A stretch of DNA of 64,000 nt from Desulfobacula sp. (GCF_030145145.1 NZ_JAQYWD010000005.1:1-64000), one strand, 5' to 3'. Counted from the stretch's first letter, positions 18,340-27,753 are shown. A program made the numbers and translations. Notes: generated by a model from the letters alone, not told the origin.

Positions 18340-18422
18340 ATTTTCAGGAGATCATTTCAACGGGGAAATGAACAACCATAAAATTTAAATATGTATCATA
18401 ATTTAAATAAGGAGATCGAACG

Positions 18423-20081
18423 ATGGAAATGAGATTTTCAAAAGGAAATGATGCCCTGGGAACTAAAAACAGGGGGAATGCCTGCGAATCAAGTCTTTGT
18501 ACGTTATGCCGGGCCGATTGCCAGGGGAAATGTGAAACATGGCTGTCCAGCATGGTTGGCAGAAAATTATTATATCCGAGAAGCTTTGGCCTGGTAACGG
18601 CCGGTGCCAACAATACCACCCATGTGGGCGTGTCCTATAATTCTTTGAGAATTCAAGGGTATGCCTATGGTTCCAGCGGCCTCACCGGAGACATGACCCA
18701 TGATGCGGATGATTGTATTTTTCCCAATGTCAGCCTTGAAACAGAGTTCGGTAAAAAAAAGAAAACAAAGATCCGTATGCCCATGATGACCGGTGCCATG
18801 GGGTCAACTTTTATTGCAGAAAAATACTGGGATTCTTTTGCCATTGGTGGTTCGTTGATCGGTATTCCCGTGGTGATCGGTGAAAACGTGGTGGGGGTGG
18901 ACCAAAATTCTGAAATCGGTCCCCAGAAAGACAAAAAGGGTAAAATCGTTAAAGCGCCTGAGCTTGACCGGAGAATAGAAACCTATTTGCGGTATTTTGA
19001 CGGATATGGGGCCATCATTGTCCAGCTCAATGTAGAGGATACGCGCAATGGTGTGGCAGAGTACGTCGTGGATAAGTATGGGGACAAGTGCATCATTGAA
19101 TTAAAATGGGGCCAGGGAGCAAAGAATATTGGTGGGGAAATACAGGTCAGGAGCATTGAATATGCCATTTTCCTGAAAGAACGGGGCTATGTGGTTGACC
19201 CTGATCCGACGCTACCTGAAGTTCAGCAGGGATTTGAGCTGGGCGCGATCAAGTCTTTTGCCCGACACAGCCGCCTGGGCGGTACCAACCTGGATACGGT
19301 CAGCAAGGTTCAGGAAGATTTCATGAACAGTGTGGCATATCTCCGGGAAATCGGGTTTGAAAGAATTACTTTAAAAACAGGTTCTTATGGGATGGAAGAG
19401 CTGGCAATGGCCATTAAGTTTGCCACCGATGCCGAGTTGGATCTGTTGACCATTGACGGGTCCGGTGGCGGGACAGGGATGAGTCCCTGGAATATGATGC
19501 AAAGCTGGGGCGTTCCTTCCATTAATCTTCATTCAAAAGCCCATGAATATGCCAGTATTCTATCTGCCAAGGGCAGAAGCGTCGTGGACATGTCTTTTGC
19601 CGGTGGGTTCGCCCTTGAAGATCATATTTTCAAGGCATTGGCCTTGGGCGCGCCATATACGAAATTGATCTGTATGGGCAGAGCGGTTATGATTCCGGGA
19701 TTTTTAGGGGCCAATATAGAGGGTGCCATCTATCCTGAACGACGGGCTGCAGTGAACGGTAACTGGAACGAATTGCCGAAAACGGTTCTGGAAGTTGGCA
19801 AGACCGCAGATGAAATTTTTGCCGGTTATCATGATCTTGAGAAAAAAGTGGGGAAAGATGAAATGAAAAATATTCCCTATGGTGCCATCGGGTTCTTTAC
19901 CCAGGCGGATAAACTGGCTTGCGGCCTGCAGCAGCTCATGGCCGGTGCAAGAAAGTTTTCATTGAATACCATTACCCGGCAGGAGATTTTTTCCGGTAAC
20001 CGGGAAACGGCTATTGAAACCGGCATTCCCCACGTATCGGACGTGAATAATGAAAGTGCAAAAAAGATATTGAACTCTTAA
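18423..20081 (+). CDS. FMN-binding glutamate-synthase-family protein with N-terminal Cys motif
   Basis: 552 residues. It matches the central FMN domain of glutamate synthase large subunits (GltB/GltS barrel): GAMGSTFIAEKYWDSFAIGG, then IELKWGQGAKNIGGE, DGSGGGTGMSPW and the phosphate-binding VDMSFAGGFALEDH...LGAPYTKLICMGRA. It lacks the glutaminase and C-terminal GXGXG domains. The N-terminus carries a five-Cys cluster (C21, C26, C29, C33, C37: C-x4-C-x2-C-x3-C-x3-C) that could bind an iron-sulfur cluster. AGGAGA lies 6-7 nt before the ATG. These stand-alone proteins are common in anaerobes; the reaction is not established. Transcription may be controlled by the leader terminator upstream. Confidence 0.85.
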   Translation: MEMRFSKGNDALGTKNRGNACESSLCTLCRADCQGKCETWLSSMVGRKLLYPRSFGLVTAGANNTTHVGVSYNSLRIQGYAYGSSGLTGDMTHDADDCIFPNVSLETEFGKKKKTKIRMPMMTGAMGSTFIAEKYWDSFAIGGSLIGIPVVIGENVVGVDQNSEIGPQKDKKGKIVKAPELDRRIETYLRYFDGYGAIIVQLNVEDTRNGVAEYVVDKYGDKCIIELKWGQGAKNIGGEIQVRSIEYAIFLKERGYVVDPDPTLPEVQQGFELGAIKSFARHSRLGGTNLDTVSKVQEDFMNSVAYLREIGFERITLKTGSYGMEELAMAIKFATDAELDLLTIDGSGGGTGMSPWNMMQSWGVPSINLHSKAHEYASILSAKGRSVVDMSFAGGFALEDHIFKALALGAPYTKLICMGRAVMIPGFLGANIEGAIYPERRAAVNGNWNELPKTVLEVGKTADEIFAGYHDLEKKVGKDEMKNIPYGAIGFFTQADKLACGLQQLMAGARKFSLNTITRQEIFSGNRETAIETGIPHVSDVNNESAKKILNS

Positions 20082-20102
20082 CAAAGCCGTTCATTTGACA
20101 GC

Positions 20103-20130
20103 AAAGGGCCTTTTTTTAGAAAGGCCCTTT
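20103..20130. terminator. Bidirectional intrinsic terminator
   Basis: Perfect 10-bp stem AAAGGGCCTT / AAGGCCCTTT with an 8-nt T-rich loop, flanked by T-rich sequence on the right and A on the left. It sits between the convergent glutamate-synthase-like gene and the XRE-cupin gene, touching the latter's stop codon. Confidence 0.75.
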
Positions 20131-21425
20131 TATTTGACCTTGATCCATAAAATCTTTGTCATCTCTTTATGGCGATTGTGCCATTGGGTGGGGGGGGTGG
20201 TTTTCAGGTAAACGGTATCATTGGGTTTAAGGTGGTGGGTCTGATCCTGGAAAACCATATCGACCTCACCGGACAGGATATGTCCGATTTCCTCTCCTTT
20301 ATGCTGAAAAAAATGGGTGGACAGTTTTCCACCGGGAAAAATGGTTACCAGAAAAAGGTCAGCCTTGCCGCCCAGGTCAAAGGGGTTGAGCTGGGTGATA
20401 TCCATACTTTTTTTATCCCAGTTCGGGTCATGGATTTTGATGGCATCTGAACCGCGAAAAATGGTTTTTTCCAGGGGTGTTTTTTCCTGGAAAAACGATC
20501 CCACAGCAACGGAAAGATGGTTGGAAATTTTATAAAGTGCCGGTATGGAAGGGAACACCTGGTTGCTTTCAATCTGGGAGATATTGCTGGGGGTCACCCC
20601 CACAAGCCGGGACAACTCCTTTTGTGACATCCCCTGGGTTTTCCGGAAAGCTTTAATGGCAGATCCCAGATCATAAAGGGGGGAGGGCTGTTGATTGCCC
20701 TCAAGCATAAAATTGTCCCCTTGAAACGTATAGTATAAGGATTTTCCCAGGGCTTTGGGGGATCGGTTTTCTGCCTTGAGGAGTTTTATTCTGGTTTTTC
20801 CCTCTTGGATGGAAAGATCAATCGCCACCTGGGCCACCTGATTGATATGGGCTTTTAATTTATGGGAATGCGCGCCTTTTTCAATGATCCAGTAAGCAAT
20901 GGTATCCAGTTCATACAATTGGGGGCAGGTATGGGAATAAAATTTTAAAATATGGTCTTCGCCGTCCCATAAATCAGCCATACCTGTGAGACTCTCAACG
21001 ACAAACCGGACATCTCCTGACAGGGTTTTATGCAGTCCGTAGATGGCATCGGATACGGCCTGGGGAAGTTCCGGCCGGGTGACTTTGATGACCTGGTAAG
21101 GCCATTGGGCCCCATCTTTTTCATAAAATTTATTAAAAATCCGGGCCTTATCGCCTTTGCCGTTTGTAAAACAATCCAGGATGGTCAGTTGCTGATTCTC
21201 AGCTAAAGGCCCCAGTTTTTCAATTAAATTTTTCGGGGACCGGTCAAAGGAGACATAGACAATGGGTTTGTTTTGTTGCTGGGATTCCTGGATGAACCTG
21301 GTACAGAATTCCGAGGCAAGGCTGCCGGCATCATCATACCAGACGACATTGTCCCCGATAAACAAGCTGTTGATCATCCGGTTCAGCCCGCTTATTCCTG
21401 ATGATACTTTTTTTTTGGGGGTCAT
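20130..21425 (-). CDS. KaiC-like (degenerate) / XRE / cupin fusion regulator
   Basis: 431 residues in three parts. Residues 1-225 look like a KaiC/RadA-type RecA fold (GISGLNRMINSLFIGDNVVWY, then PIVYVSFDRSP, and VRFVVESLTGMADLW), but the P-loop is replaced by YDDAGSLAS, so ATP binding is probably lost. About 245-305 is an XRE helix-turn-helix (KAFRKTQGMSQKELSRLVGV...NISQIESNQ). About 355-431 is a cupin_2 barrel (FPGGKLSTHFFQHKGEEIGHILSGEVDMV). XRE-cupin proteins are usually ligand-responsive repressors. It is the last gene of a minus-strand group behind an unknown 614-residue protein and a PP2C phosphatase. Confidence 0.8.
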   Translation of the reverse strand: MTPKKKVSSGISGLNRMINSLFIGDNVVWYDDAGSLASEFCTRFIQESQQQNKPIVYVSFDRSPKNLIEKLGPLAENQQLTILDCFTNGKGDKARIFNKFYEKDGAQWPYQVIKVTRPELPQAVSDAIYGLHKTLSGDVRFVVESLTGMADLWDGEDHILKFYSHTCPQLYELDTIAYWIIEKGAHSHKLKAHINQVAQVAIDLSIQEGKTRIKLLKAENRSPKALGKSLYYTFQGDNFMLEGNQQPSPLYDLGSAIKAFRKTQGMSQKELSRLVGVTPSNISQIESNQVFPSIPALYKISNHLSVAVGSFFQEKTPLEKTIFRGSDAIKIHDPNWDKKSMDITQLNPFDLGGKADLFLVTIFPGGKLSTHFFQHKGEEIGHILSGEVDMVFQDQTHHLKPNDTVYLKTTPPTQWHNRHKEMTKILWIKVK

Positions 21426-21522
21426 TTAACCGCCTTATTGCCTTTCATAAATGAAATCGCTCTATCTTTTTTTACCCCTCCTCTTTTGTCTCATACAGCA
21501 GGAACGGCACCGGATATTCCTT

Positions 21523-23367
21523 TCATGATCCGTTAAATTCGAGCCATTCAAACCAGATGGGATAATTATTTTTATACCATGCCAGAATGTCTTTCAGCTT
21601 TTCCTGGTCCCCTTGGGAAATGGTGGCTTCCGGTATTTTTGCAAAGTGGAGAATGACTTTATTTCCAAAATGTTCCAACGCATCGGTACACAGGGTTTGA
21701 AGCTCGTTTCTGATCCTCCCTGAATCTGAGATCTTCACTGCCCGGGTTTTGAAATCCTCTCCTTTTAAAAATCGATTGAGCAGCGGACTGAAAACCAGTT
21801 TGCTTTCCCCAAAGGTTTCCAGCAATCGCAGGGCAAAGGTGATTCTTTTATCGGCGGTTTCCGAGGTCATCCGAACCGTGACCGCGTAAGTGTCATCTGA
21901 TATCTGTTTGACACCGGGGGATCCGGAATAGGGATCCGGGAGCATGTATCCGGATATGGCCAGTGCCTGCCATTTTTTTTCAGCAATCAGGTCATCGGCT
22001 TTAATGATTCTTTTTTTCAATGGAATCCCGGCATTGCGGGCCAGCCGAATGCTTTCCCGATAGGTTTCAATCAAGGCATCATCCACTGTTTCTCTGGCAA
22101 GTTCATTTTTAAAGTGCTGTGCAAAATTATCAGTATCCGGGTTCAGTTTCATGCAGGCGGCATCTCTATCAAATCTCAGTGCAAATTTGGAGGACAATAC
22201 CGCCAGAGAGACATCAATATTAAGTATTGAGGAGAGGCTTGCCGCCTGTATGGCCTCAGCCGATGCCGCATAGCCGTCAACCAGGAACAGATGCGTATCA
22301 TTGTTTTCATCTTCCCATGTCTTCACGGCAAAGGTCGGTGCATAGGTACCGGAATCTGTAAACGGGTGAAACCCTGTGGGCAGGGTCCAGTTTTCATCCA
22401 CCAGATGGGCCCCCTGGTCATGCCATTCTTTCCATATTTTCCCGATACGGGGTTCCCGGCGTTTGCCCTGAAGCGTCCATACATGAATAAAACCGGGTTT
22501 TATACCGGGATAGGTCATTTTTATGGCCTCAACCACTTTTTCCCTGGGGGTGAAATAATTGATCAGCAAAGAGTCGTCAGCCGCGGTTTCAACGACAGCT
22601 TTGGGCAAAACAAGGGTCCCGATATAGCCTTCATATTGATCGGTAATGGCCAGGGGTTGATCAAACAGGTGAAAGACGGTTAACGGGCCGGTTTTTTCTC
22701 CTTTGGCAAACCGGGACGTATTTTCCAGCGTATCAATGGCCGCACCCCACACCGTGATGTCTCGATGGGCCAGGGCGCGCCTGAAGTCTTCCCAGGCATA
22801 CCCTTTGTCATTGATCAGTTTGAGGATACAGACGTCCAGGTACTTGGCCACTTCCGGTCTCGCATAGACCCTGCCGAAACCCAAAAGAGGATTGGCACCC
22901 ATTTCAGGGGTTTCGCCGGCTTTCGGCATGAGTCCCTCCCCTAAACAGACCATGATGGCATGGTTTTCAGGTAATGTCCGGGAGAGATACCAGAGACTTT
23001 CACTCATGGCATAGGCAGAAATGGCATCTGCATCTTTTTTCACAAGGTTTAATTGTGTTTTTTCCAATCCCGCGCCCTGGCCAAATCGGCCAAACAGCTT
23101 TGTCCCAAGCGCAGTGACAGCCGACGTCATTGCCAGCATTTTTTCGGTCCGGTTGTCCACAAAAGAGATTGAATTTGTTAAGTCATCTTCGGTTTGACCC
23201 TTTATCCACTCAATGTTAACATCTTCAAGCCATAAATGCAGTCTGCCGAGAATCGGGCGGGTATCAAAAGCCCATTGTGCAATAAGGTTTTTTTTCTTTA
23301 TGCCTTTGGTGTCCATTGTTTGTATCCATTCAGTTTGAGTTTTTAAAAGACCTTTATCATTTACCAT
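21523..23367 (-). CDS. Conserved-looking protein of unknown function, 614 residues
   Basis: I do not recognise this protein. It appears soluble, with no signal peptide or membrane segment. The composition is ordinary and the frame is long and open, so it is a real gene. Visible features: a helical N-terminus, a mixed alpha/beta central region (THLFLVDGYAASAEAIQAA; ALRFDRDAACMKLNPD), and a C-terminal segment ending IWFEWLEFNGS. There is no P-loop, HTH or Cys motif. The ATG at 23367 and a second at 23316 both lack a good ribosome-binding site. It lies 39 nt after the PAS-PP2C phosphatase gene and 97 nt before the KaiC-like/XRE/cupin gene on the same strand, so a joint signalling role is possible but unproven. 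Confidence 0.7.
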   Translation of the reverse strand: MVNDKGLLKTQTEWIQTMDTKGIKKKNLIAQWAFDTRPILGRLHLWLEDVNIEWIKGQTEDDLTNSISFVDNRTEKMLAMTSAVTALGTKLFGRFGQGAGLEKTQLNLVKKDADAISAYAMSESLWYLSRTLPENHAIMVCLGEGLMPKAGETPEMGANPLLGFGRVYARPEVAKYLDVCILKLINDKGYAWEDFRRALAHRDITVWGAAIDTLENTSRFAKGEKTGPLTVFHLFDQPLAITDQYEGYIGTLVLPKAVVETAADDSLLINYFTPREKVVEAIKMTYPGIKPGFIHVWTLQGKRREPRIGKIWKEWHDQGAHLVDENWTLPTGFHPFTDSGTYAPTFAVKTWEDENNDTHLFLVDGYAASAEAIQAASLSSILNIDVSLAVLSSKFALRFDRDAACMKLNPDTDNFAQHFKNELARETVDDALIETYRESIRLARNAGIPLKKRIIKADDLIAEKKWQALAISGYMLPDPYSGSPGVKQISDDTYAVTVRMTSETADKRITFALRLLETFGESKLVFSPLLNRFLKGEDFKTRAVKISDSGRIRNELQTLCTDALEHFGNKVILHFAKIPEATISQGDQEKLKDILAWYKNNYPIWFEWLEFNGS

Positions 23368-23406
23368 CCAAATTCAAAAGAAAATTTTAAAGAAAAAAAT
23401 TGATGT

Positions 23407-24627
23407 TTAATCATCAAACCCATTATATTCGATGACCAGAAGGGTAATATCATCTTCCGCTTCGGTCCTTTTCCGATGCTTCCATTGTTCTGCCATGACC
23501 TGCTCAACAATCTGGTTCGCTGGTTTGTCCGTCAATTGCCTTAAGGTGGCGTAAAAATTTTCCTTGTTCAAATAGGCCCCTCTTGGGCCAAAATAGTCTA
23601 TCAACCCATCCGTATAAAGGACGATTTTATCTCCCGGATTTAAACGGGTTGTATATTGAGATGGCGGCGGGTCCTGACCAAGGCCGATAATTGTGCTGTG
23701 CTGATGCAGAATTTCGAATTTTTTGGATGTGCCGATCACAAGGGGAGGAACATGGCCTGCACATCCATAAATCAGCTCTCCGGTTTCTACATTGAGCAAT
23801 ATATAGACAATCGTAAAATAACAATCAAATCGTTCAAACGGGAATTCTTTTTCAAGGGAAGTTAAGACCTCCCGGGGGGTAAACGGGGTCTTGTTTGCTA
23901 ATCCCTGGGCGTGCAGCTGGTCCAGAAACTGTTTTACCGTAACGGCGATCAAGGCAGCTGAAACACCGTGACCGCAGACATCAAGCATATAGGCACTGAT
24001 ATGCGTTTGCCCCTCTTTATAGATATGAAAAATATCCCCCCCAATGGTCAGGCAGGGTTCAAAAAACCAGTCTACCCGGATGTGCGGCATATCCGGCAGA
24101 TTTTTCGGCAGTAAATTTTTTTGAATTTCACCGGCTTTTTCAAGGTCTATATCGATCTGTTTCTGCTTTAGTTCCAATTCTATTTTTGACAATTCTATTT
24201 TGGTGACATCATAGACAAACACTAAAATCATTTTTTGGTCTCGAAACGTGATGGGCCGGGATGTAAATTCAAAATATTTTTTTACCGGAAGCCCTTTGAT
24301 ATAAAAAATTCGTTCCAGAAATTTTTTTTCATTCATTTTCTGGTCTATCAGCGTATTGAGCAGTGACCGTTTTAATATACAGGTCTTGCAGGCCGATGTT
24401 TCACCACAGGGTTTATTCTCATTAACAGCGTTGATGCATCCGGTAGCAGAGCCAAACGAAATATCGACAAGGTTTGAACCGGTGGGGTTGAACAGTGTCA
24501 TAAAGCTGTCATTGAATTGGCGGATTTGAAGGTTCTCATCTGCAATAAAAACGGCGGCATCAATATTCTGCAGCAATATATTTAAAAATTCATTGGAATC
24601 TTTAAGTTCTTTTATGTCAATATCCAT
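23407..24627 (-). CDS. PAS-domain PP2C (SpoIIE/RsbU-type) serine phosphatase
   Basis: 406 residues. An N-terminal PAS domain (about 10-145) has a Cys motif (GCINAVNENKPCGETSACKTC) seen in a subgroup of anaerobe PAS domains and possibly redox- or metal-responsive. A short coiled coil (about 150-180) leads to a SpoIIE-type PP2C domain: GGDIFHIY and LDVCGHGVSAAL with the metal-binding Asp residues, GCAGHVPPLV, YTDGLIDYFG, and the final DDITLLVIEY. Such enzymes dephosphorylate anti-sigma-factor antagonists in partner-switching systems. No anti-sigma factor or antagonist is next to it; the downstream neighbours are the unknown 614-residue protein and the XRE-cupin fusion. Confidence 0.88.
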   Translation of the reverse strand: MDIDIKELKDSNEFLNILLQNIDAAVFIADENLQIRQFNDSFMTLFNPTGSNLVDISFGSATGCINAVNENKPCGETSACKTCILKRSLLNTLIDQKMNEKKFLERIFYIKGLPVKKYFEFTSRPITFRDQKMILVFVYDVTKIELSKIELELKQKQIDIDLEKAGEIQKNLLPKNLPDMPHIRVDWFFEPCLTIGGDIFHIYKEGQTHISAYMLDVCGHGVSAALIAVTVKQFLDQLHAQGLANKTPFTPREVLTSLEKEFPFERFDCYFTIVYILLNVETGELIYGCAGHVPPLVIGTSKKFEILHQHSTIIGLGQDPPPSQYTTRLNPGDKIVLYTDGLIDYFGPRGAYLNKENFYATLRQLTDKPANQIVEQVMAEQWKHRKRTEAEDDITLLVIEYNGFDD

Positions 24628-24737
24628 TTGTGTCCCTTTGATATCCTGACATCATAATTTTTTACCCTGTCTGCTTTTATCACAGTCCAGGCAGAATAAC
24701 ATTGATATGGATCAAAAAAAAGTGGGTTGATTTGCCT

Positions 24738-25430
24738 TTATTTTTTCAAATATCCCTCATCCACCAGCAGGGATTTTCCCCCCTGGGAAGCAGCGCTATT
24801 GGCAAGGACATCCGCGCGTTCATTGAGGACATTTCCTGCGTGTCCCTTGACCCATTTAAAGGTCAATTTTGGGAATTGTTCAACCAGATCCAGCATGATT
24901 GCCCACAGGTCAGGATTGAGAGCAGGGTTTCCATCTGATTTTTTCCAGTTCCGCTTCCGCCATCCTTTGGCCCACCCCTTGACAATCCCATTGATTGTGT
25001 ACTGGGAGTCGCTGTGGATTGTTACGGGACTGTCGTGGTCTTCTATGTTTTCCAGGGCAGTGATGACAGCCATCATTTCCATCCGGTTATTGGTGGTATG
25101 CGTGTATCCTTGGGCGATTTCCACGGTTCTGCCGTTGGTCATCTGCATGACGACACCATATCCGCCAGGCCCGGGATTGTTGAGCGCGGATCCATCTGTG
25201 TAGACAATGATCTCATCTGATGTTGCTTTGGGGCTCCTTGCGGAAGGAACAGGTTCAGTGGTCTTCATTCCAATAGCCGGTATTTTTAATGGTATGGCAT
25301 CAAATACCTGATAAACACTTCCAGGATGGTCGGACTGGTATTCCTTTGCTTCTTTGGCATTTGTGAAGATGGCCCCATGTCCGGTTTTTGAAGTAGAGAT
25401 GGTATGGTATTTCATGAAACTCCTTTTCAA
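24738..25430 (-). CDS. rnhA: Ribonuclease HI with N-terminal hybrid-binding-like extension
   Basis: 230 residues. The C-terminal domain (about 75-220) is a complete RNase HI with catalytic residues in YTDGSALNNPG (Asp), NRMEMMAVITAL (Glu), IHSDSQYTI (Asp) and HAGNVLNERAD (Asp), plus the basic WAKGWRKRNWKK handle. The first 45 residues (TGHGAIFTNAKEAKEYQSDH) resemble the viroplasmin/RNA-DNA hybrid-binding domain of RNase H1 proteins. It removes RNA from RNA-DNA hybrids. The ATG at 25430 has AAAAGGAG shortly upstream. Confidence 0.92.
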   Translation of the reverse strand: MKRSFMKYHTISTSKTGHGAIFTNAKEAKEYQSDHPGSVYQVFDAIPLKIPAIGMKTTEPVPSARSPKATSDEIIVYTDGSALNNPGPGGYGVVMQMTNGRTVEIAQGYTHTTNNRMEMMAVITALENIEDHDSPVTIHSDSQYTINGIVKGWAKGWRKRNWKKSDGNPALNPDLWAIMLDLVEQFPKLTFKWVKGHAGNVLNERADVLANSAASQGGKSLLVDEGYLKK

Positions 25431-25744
25431 ATTTAATAGGTGGTCACTATACTACAATAAAATTCGATTAAATGGCAGTACCAAATAGTGTGTTAGATGT
25501 GAACGGATGCAGCAATTGTTCAGCAGCCGTTGGGTGTTATCATAAGAATTGCGGGGATGTATGATTTTTAGCTTGTGTTTGTTGAAATGTGTGATATACT
25601 ATTTTTTTTGGTACCATCCGGTCGGTACCTGAAGTGTTGCGGTCGATTCCTTCCTTAGTTTGACTCAATCCTTACGAATTTATCATCTCCGCCTGGATCG
25701 GCCCCTTTGACAGGGGCGGGCTATAATCAGGAGTACTATAATAT
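25431..25744 (+). promoter_or_regulatory. Promoter and long 5' leader of the DEAD-box helicase gene
   Basis: This 314-bp divergent spacer has no gene that I can see. A plausible sigma-70 promoter is TTGTGT (25573) with a 16-bp spacer and TATACT (25595-25600). The resulting leader of about 135 nt contains an inverted repeat GGTACC-N8-GGTACC (25610-25629) and a GCCCCT/AGGGGC hairpin (25701-25717). Long structured leaders are common on cold-induced helicase mRNAs; cold regulation here is inference. Confidence 0.4.
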
Positions 25745-27004
25745 ATGTCATTTGAAAAATTAGGTCTTCGGACCGATCTGCTCCGTGCTGTGAAGGCACA
25801 GGGGTATACTATTCCCACCCCCATTCAGGCCCGGGCTATTCCCGTGGTTCTGGAAGGCAAGGATGTCCTTGCCGGTGCCCGTACCGGTACCGGGAAAACA
25901 GCCGCTTTTGCCCTGCCGATTCTCCAGCGCTTGAGTGAAACCCAGAATAAAGGGCGCCATCCGCGTGCCCTGGTCCTGACACCCACCCGGGAGTTGGCGG
26001 CTCAGGTGGGCGAAAGCTTTGAAACATACGGAAAGCATCTGTCTCTTCGTACTACGGTGATCTTTGGTGGGGTAAATATCAATCCCCAGATTTCAAAACT
26101 GAGACACGGCGTGGATATTGTGGTGGCCACACCCGGAAGACTTCTGGACCATGCCGCCAGGCGAACCCTTGATCTGTCCCGGATCGAAGTCCTGGTTCTG
26201 GATGAGGGCGATCGAATGCTGGACATGGGGTTTATCCATGATATCCGTAAGGTGATCAAGCTTGTGCCTGTAAAACGCCAGAACATGCTTTTTTCAGCCA
26301 CATATTCTGATGAGATCAAGCGGCTGGCAGACGGACTGTTGATAAAACCGGTCCTGATTGAAGTCTCCCAGAGAAATACAGCCGCCGAAGGCGTGACCCA
26401 GATGGTTTACCAGGTGCCCCAGGCGGGTAAACGGGGCTTGCTTTCCAGCCTCATCCGTGAAGGCAATTGGCATAAGGTTCTGGTGTTTACCCGGACCAAG
26501 CATGGTGCCAATAAGCTGACAAAGCAATTGTTAAGCGACGGTGTCAGTGCTGCCGCCATCCATGGCAACAAAAGCCAATCCACCCGGACAAAGGCACTGG
26601 CTGATTTCAAGAGTGGCGCCGTTCAAACCCTTGTGGCGACGGATATTGCTGCCCGGGGTCTGGATATTCAGCAACTTCCCCATGTGGTCAATTTCGATCT
26701 TCCCCATGTTCCGGAAGATTATATCCATCGGATTGGCCGTACCGGTCGTGCCGGTGCTGATGGTATTGCCCTGTCCCTGGTCAGTCAGGATGAGCAGAAG
26801 CTTCTGATGGGGATTCAGCGCCTGTTGAAGCTGCAGATTCCTGTAAAGGAATCCGGGATACGGATGCCCCCAGCGGTTTCAAAACCAAAATCAAGACCAG
26901 TGGTTGCTCGGAAAAAAACGCAGAATGCCCGGGGAAGAAAGGCGATATCCGGTTGGCTTTCTTCCGGTCACCAGCGGATGAAAGAAGCCGGCGCAAGGGC
27001 ATGA
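25745..27004 (+). CDS. rhlE: DEAD-box ATP-dependent RNA helicase, RhlE type (DEGD variant)
   Basis: 419 residues with a full helicase core: Q motif ([11 protein letters not shown]...[10 protein letters not shown]), motif I ARTGTGKT, Ia PTRELA, motif III SAT, motif [12 protein letters not shown], and motif [12 protein letters not shown]. Motif II reads DEGD ([14 protein letters not shown]) instead of DEAD, read directly from GAG GGC GAT. The basic C-terminal tail (about 370-419, [21 protein letters not shown]) is an RNA-binding extension as in RhlE. It unwinds short RNA duplexes in ribosome maturation or mRNA decay. It is monocistronic with a long leader. Confidence 0.92.
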   Translation: MSFEKLGLRTDLLRAVKAQGYTIPTPIQARAIPVVLEGKDVLAGARTGTGKTAAFALPILQRLSETQNKGRHPRALVLTPTRELAAQVGESFETYGKHLSLRTTVIFGGVNINPQISKLRHGVDIVVATPGRLLDHAARRTLDLSRIEVLVLDEGDRMLDMGFIHDIRKVIKLVPVKRQNMLFSATYSDEIKRLADGLLIKPVLIEVSQRNTAAEGVTQMVYQVPQAGKRGLLSSLIREGNWHKVLVFTRTKHGANKLTKQLLSDGVSAAAIHGNKSQSTRTKALADFKSGAVQTLVATDIAARGLDIQQLPHVVNFDLPHVPEDYIHRIGRTGRAGADGIALSLVSQDEQKLLMGIQRLLKLQIPVKESGIRMPPAVSKPKSRPVVARKKTQNARGRKAISGWLSSGHQRMKEAGARA

Positions 27005-27109
27005 TAAGCGCTATTTTTATTGTCTTGAAAAAAGAATGTTGATGTTCAGGTAAAAAAAAGTATACACTCTTTGGGGTGAAAAATGAACGTTTGGACGAAA
27101 GGAGTCCCA

Positions 27110-27676
27110 ATGAAAATAACAGCATTACAGGGCAGTGCCAGAAAAAAAGGAAATACTGCCAGAATCCTGGGCTGGGTTGAGGAAGAACTGGTATCCCTGG
27201 GACATAGTGTTGAAACCATCTACTTGAATGCTCAAACCCTGAACGGATGCCTGGGATGTGCCAAGTGCAAAGAAACACCCGATTCGGTGGGGTGTGTTCA
27301 AAAGGATGATGTCCCTGAGATTTTGGGCAAAATGGTCAGTTCACAACTGGTTATCTTTGCCACGCCATTGTATTTCTGGGGGTATACCGCCCAGATCAAG
27401 GCGGTGGTGGACAGGACTTACAGCCTGTACACAAATTATCACCAACCAGATCATGTATCCCTTGTGGCAGGACAGCGGCAGGCGCTTCTATCGACGGGGG
27501 CCGGACCCTATGAAAACAATGCAGAAGGCCTGTTCACGGCTTTCAGGCGAATGCAGGAACCGCACAAGACCGTCAATGCCGGTGAATTGTATATTGGTTC
27601 GTGCACAACCCCGGATATGTTAACCGATTTAGCGCGTCGGCAGGCCATTGAATTTGCGCAAAAGATTGTTGCCTGA
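27110..27676 (+). CDS. NAD(P)H-dependent FMN reductase / flavodoxin-fold iron-sulfur flavoprotein family
   Basis: 188 residues from the ATG at 27110, chosen because AAAGGAG stands 6 nt upstream; an in-frame ATG at 27083 lacks this. It starts MKITALQGSARKKGNTARIL, the FMN-phosphate loop of NADPH-dependent FMN reductases. The CLGCAKCKETPDSVGCVQKDD region has the C-x2-C-x2-C pattern seen in iron-sulfur flavoproteins and related quinone reductases. ATPLYFWGYTAQIKAVVDR is the second FMN-binding loop. It probably reduces a flavin, quinone or other small acceptor in the cytoplasm. It stands alone between rhlE and a short unknown gene. Confidence 0.87.
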   Translation: MKITALQGSARKKGNTARILGWVEEELVSLGHSVETIYLNAQTLNGCLGCAKCKETPDSVGCVQKDDVPEILGKMVSSQLVIFATPLYFWGYTAQIKAVVDRTYSLYTNYHQPDHVSLVAGQRQALLSTGAGPYENNAEGLFTAFRRMQEPHKTVNAGELYIGSCTTPDMLTDLARRQAIEFAQKIVA

Positions 27677-27753
27677 TCTACTATGGTCTTTTGTTAAGAT
27701 TATTTCGGTCAGTTTAATTTTATTTGAATCTCATATGGTTGGGGGGAGAAATC

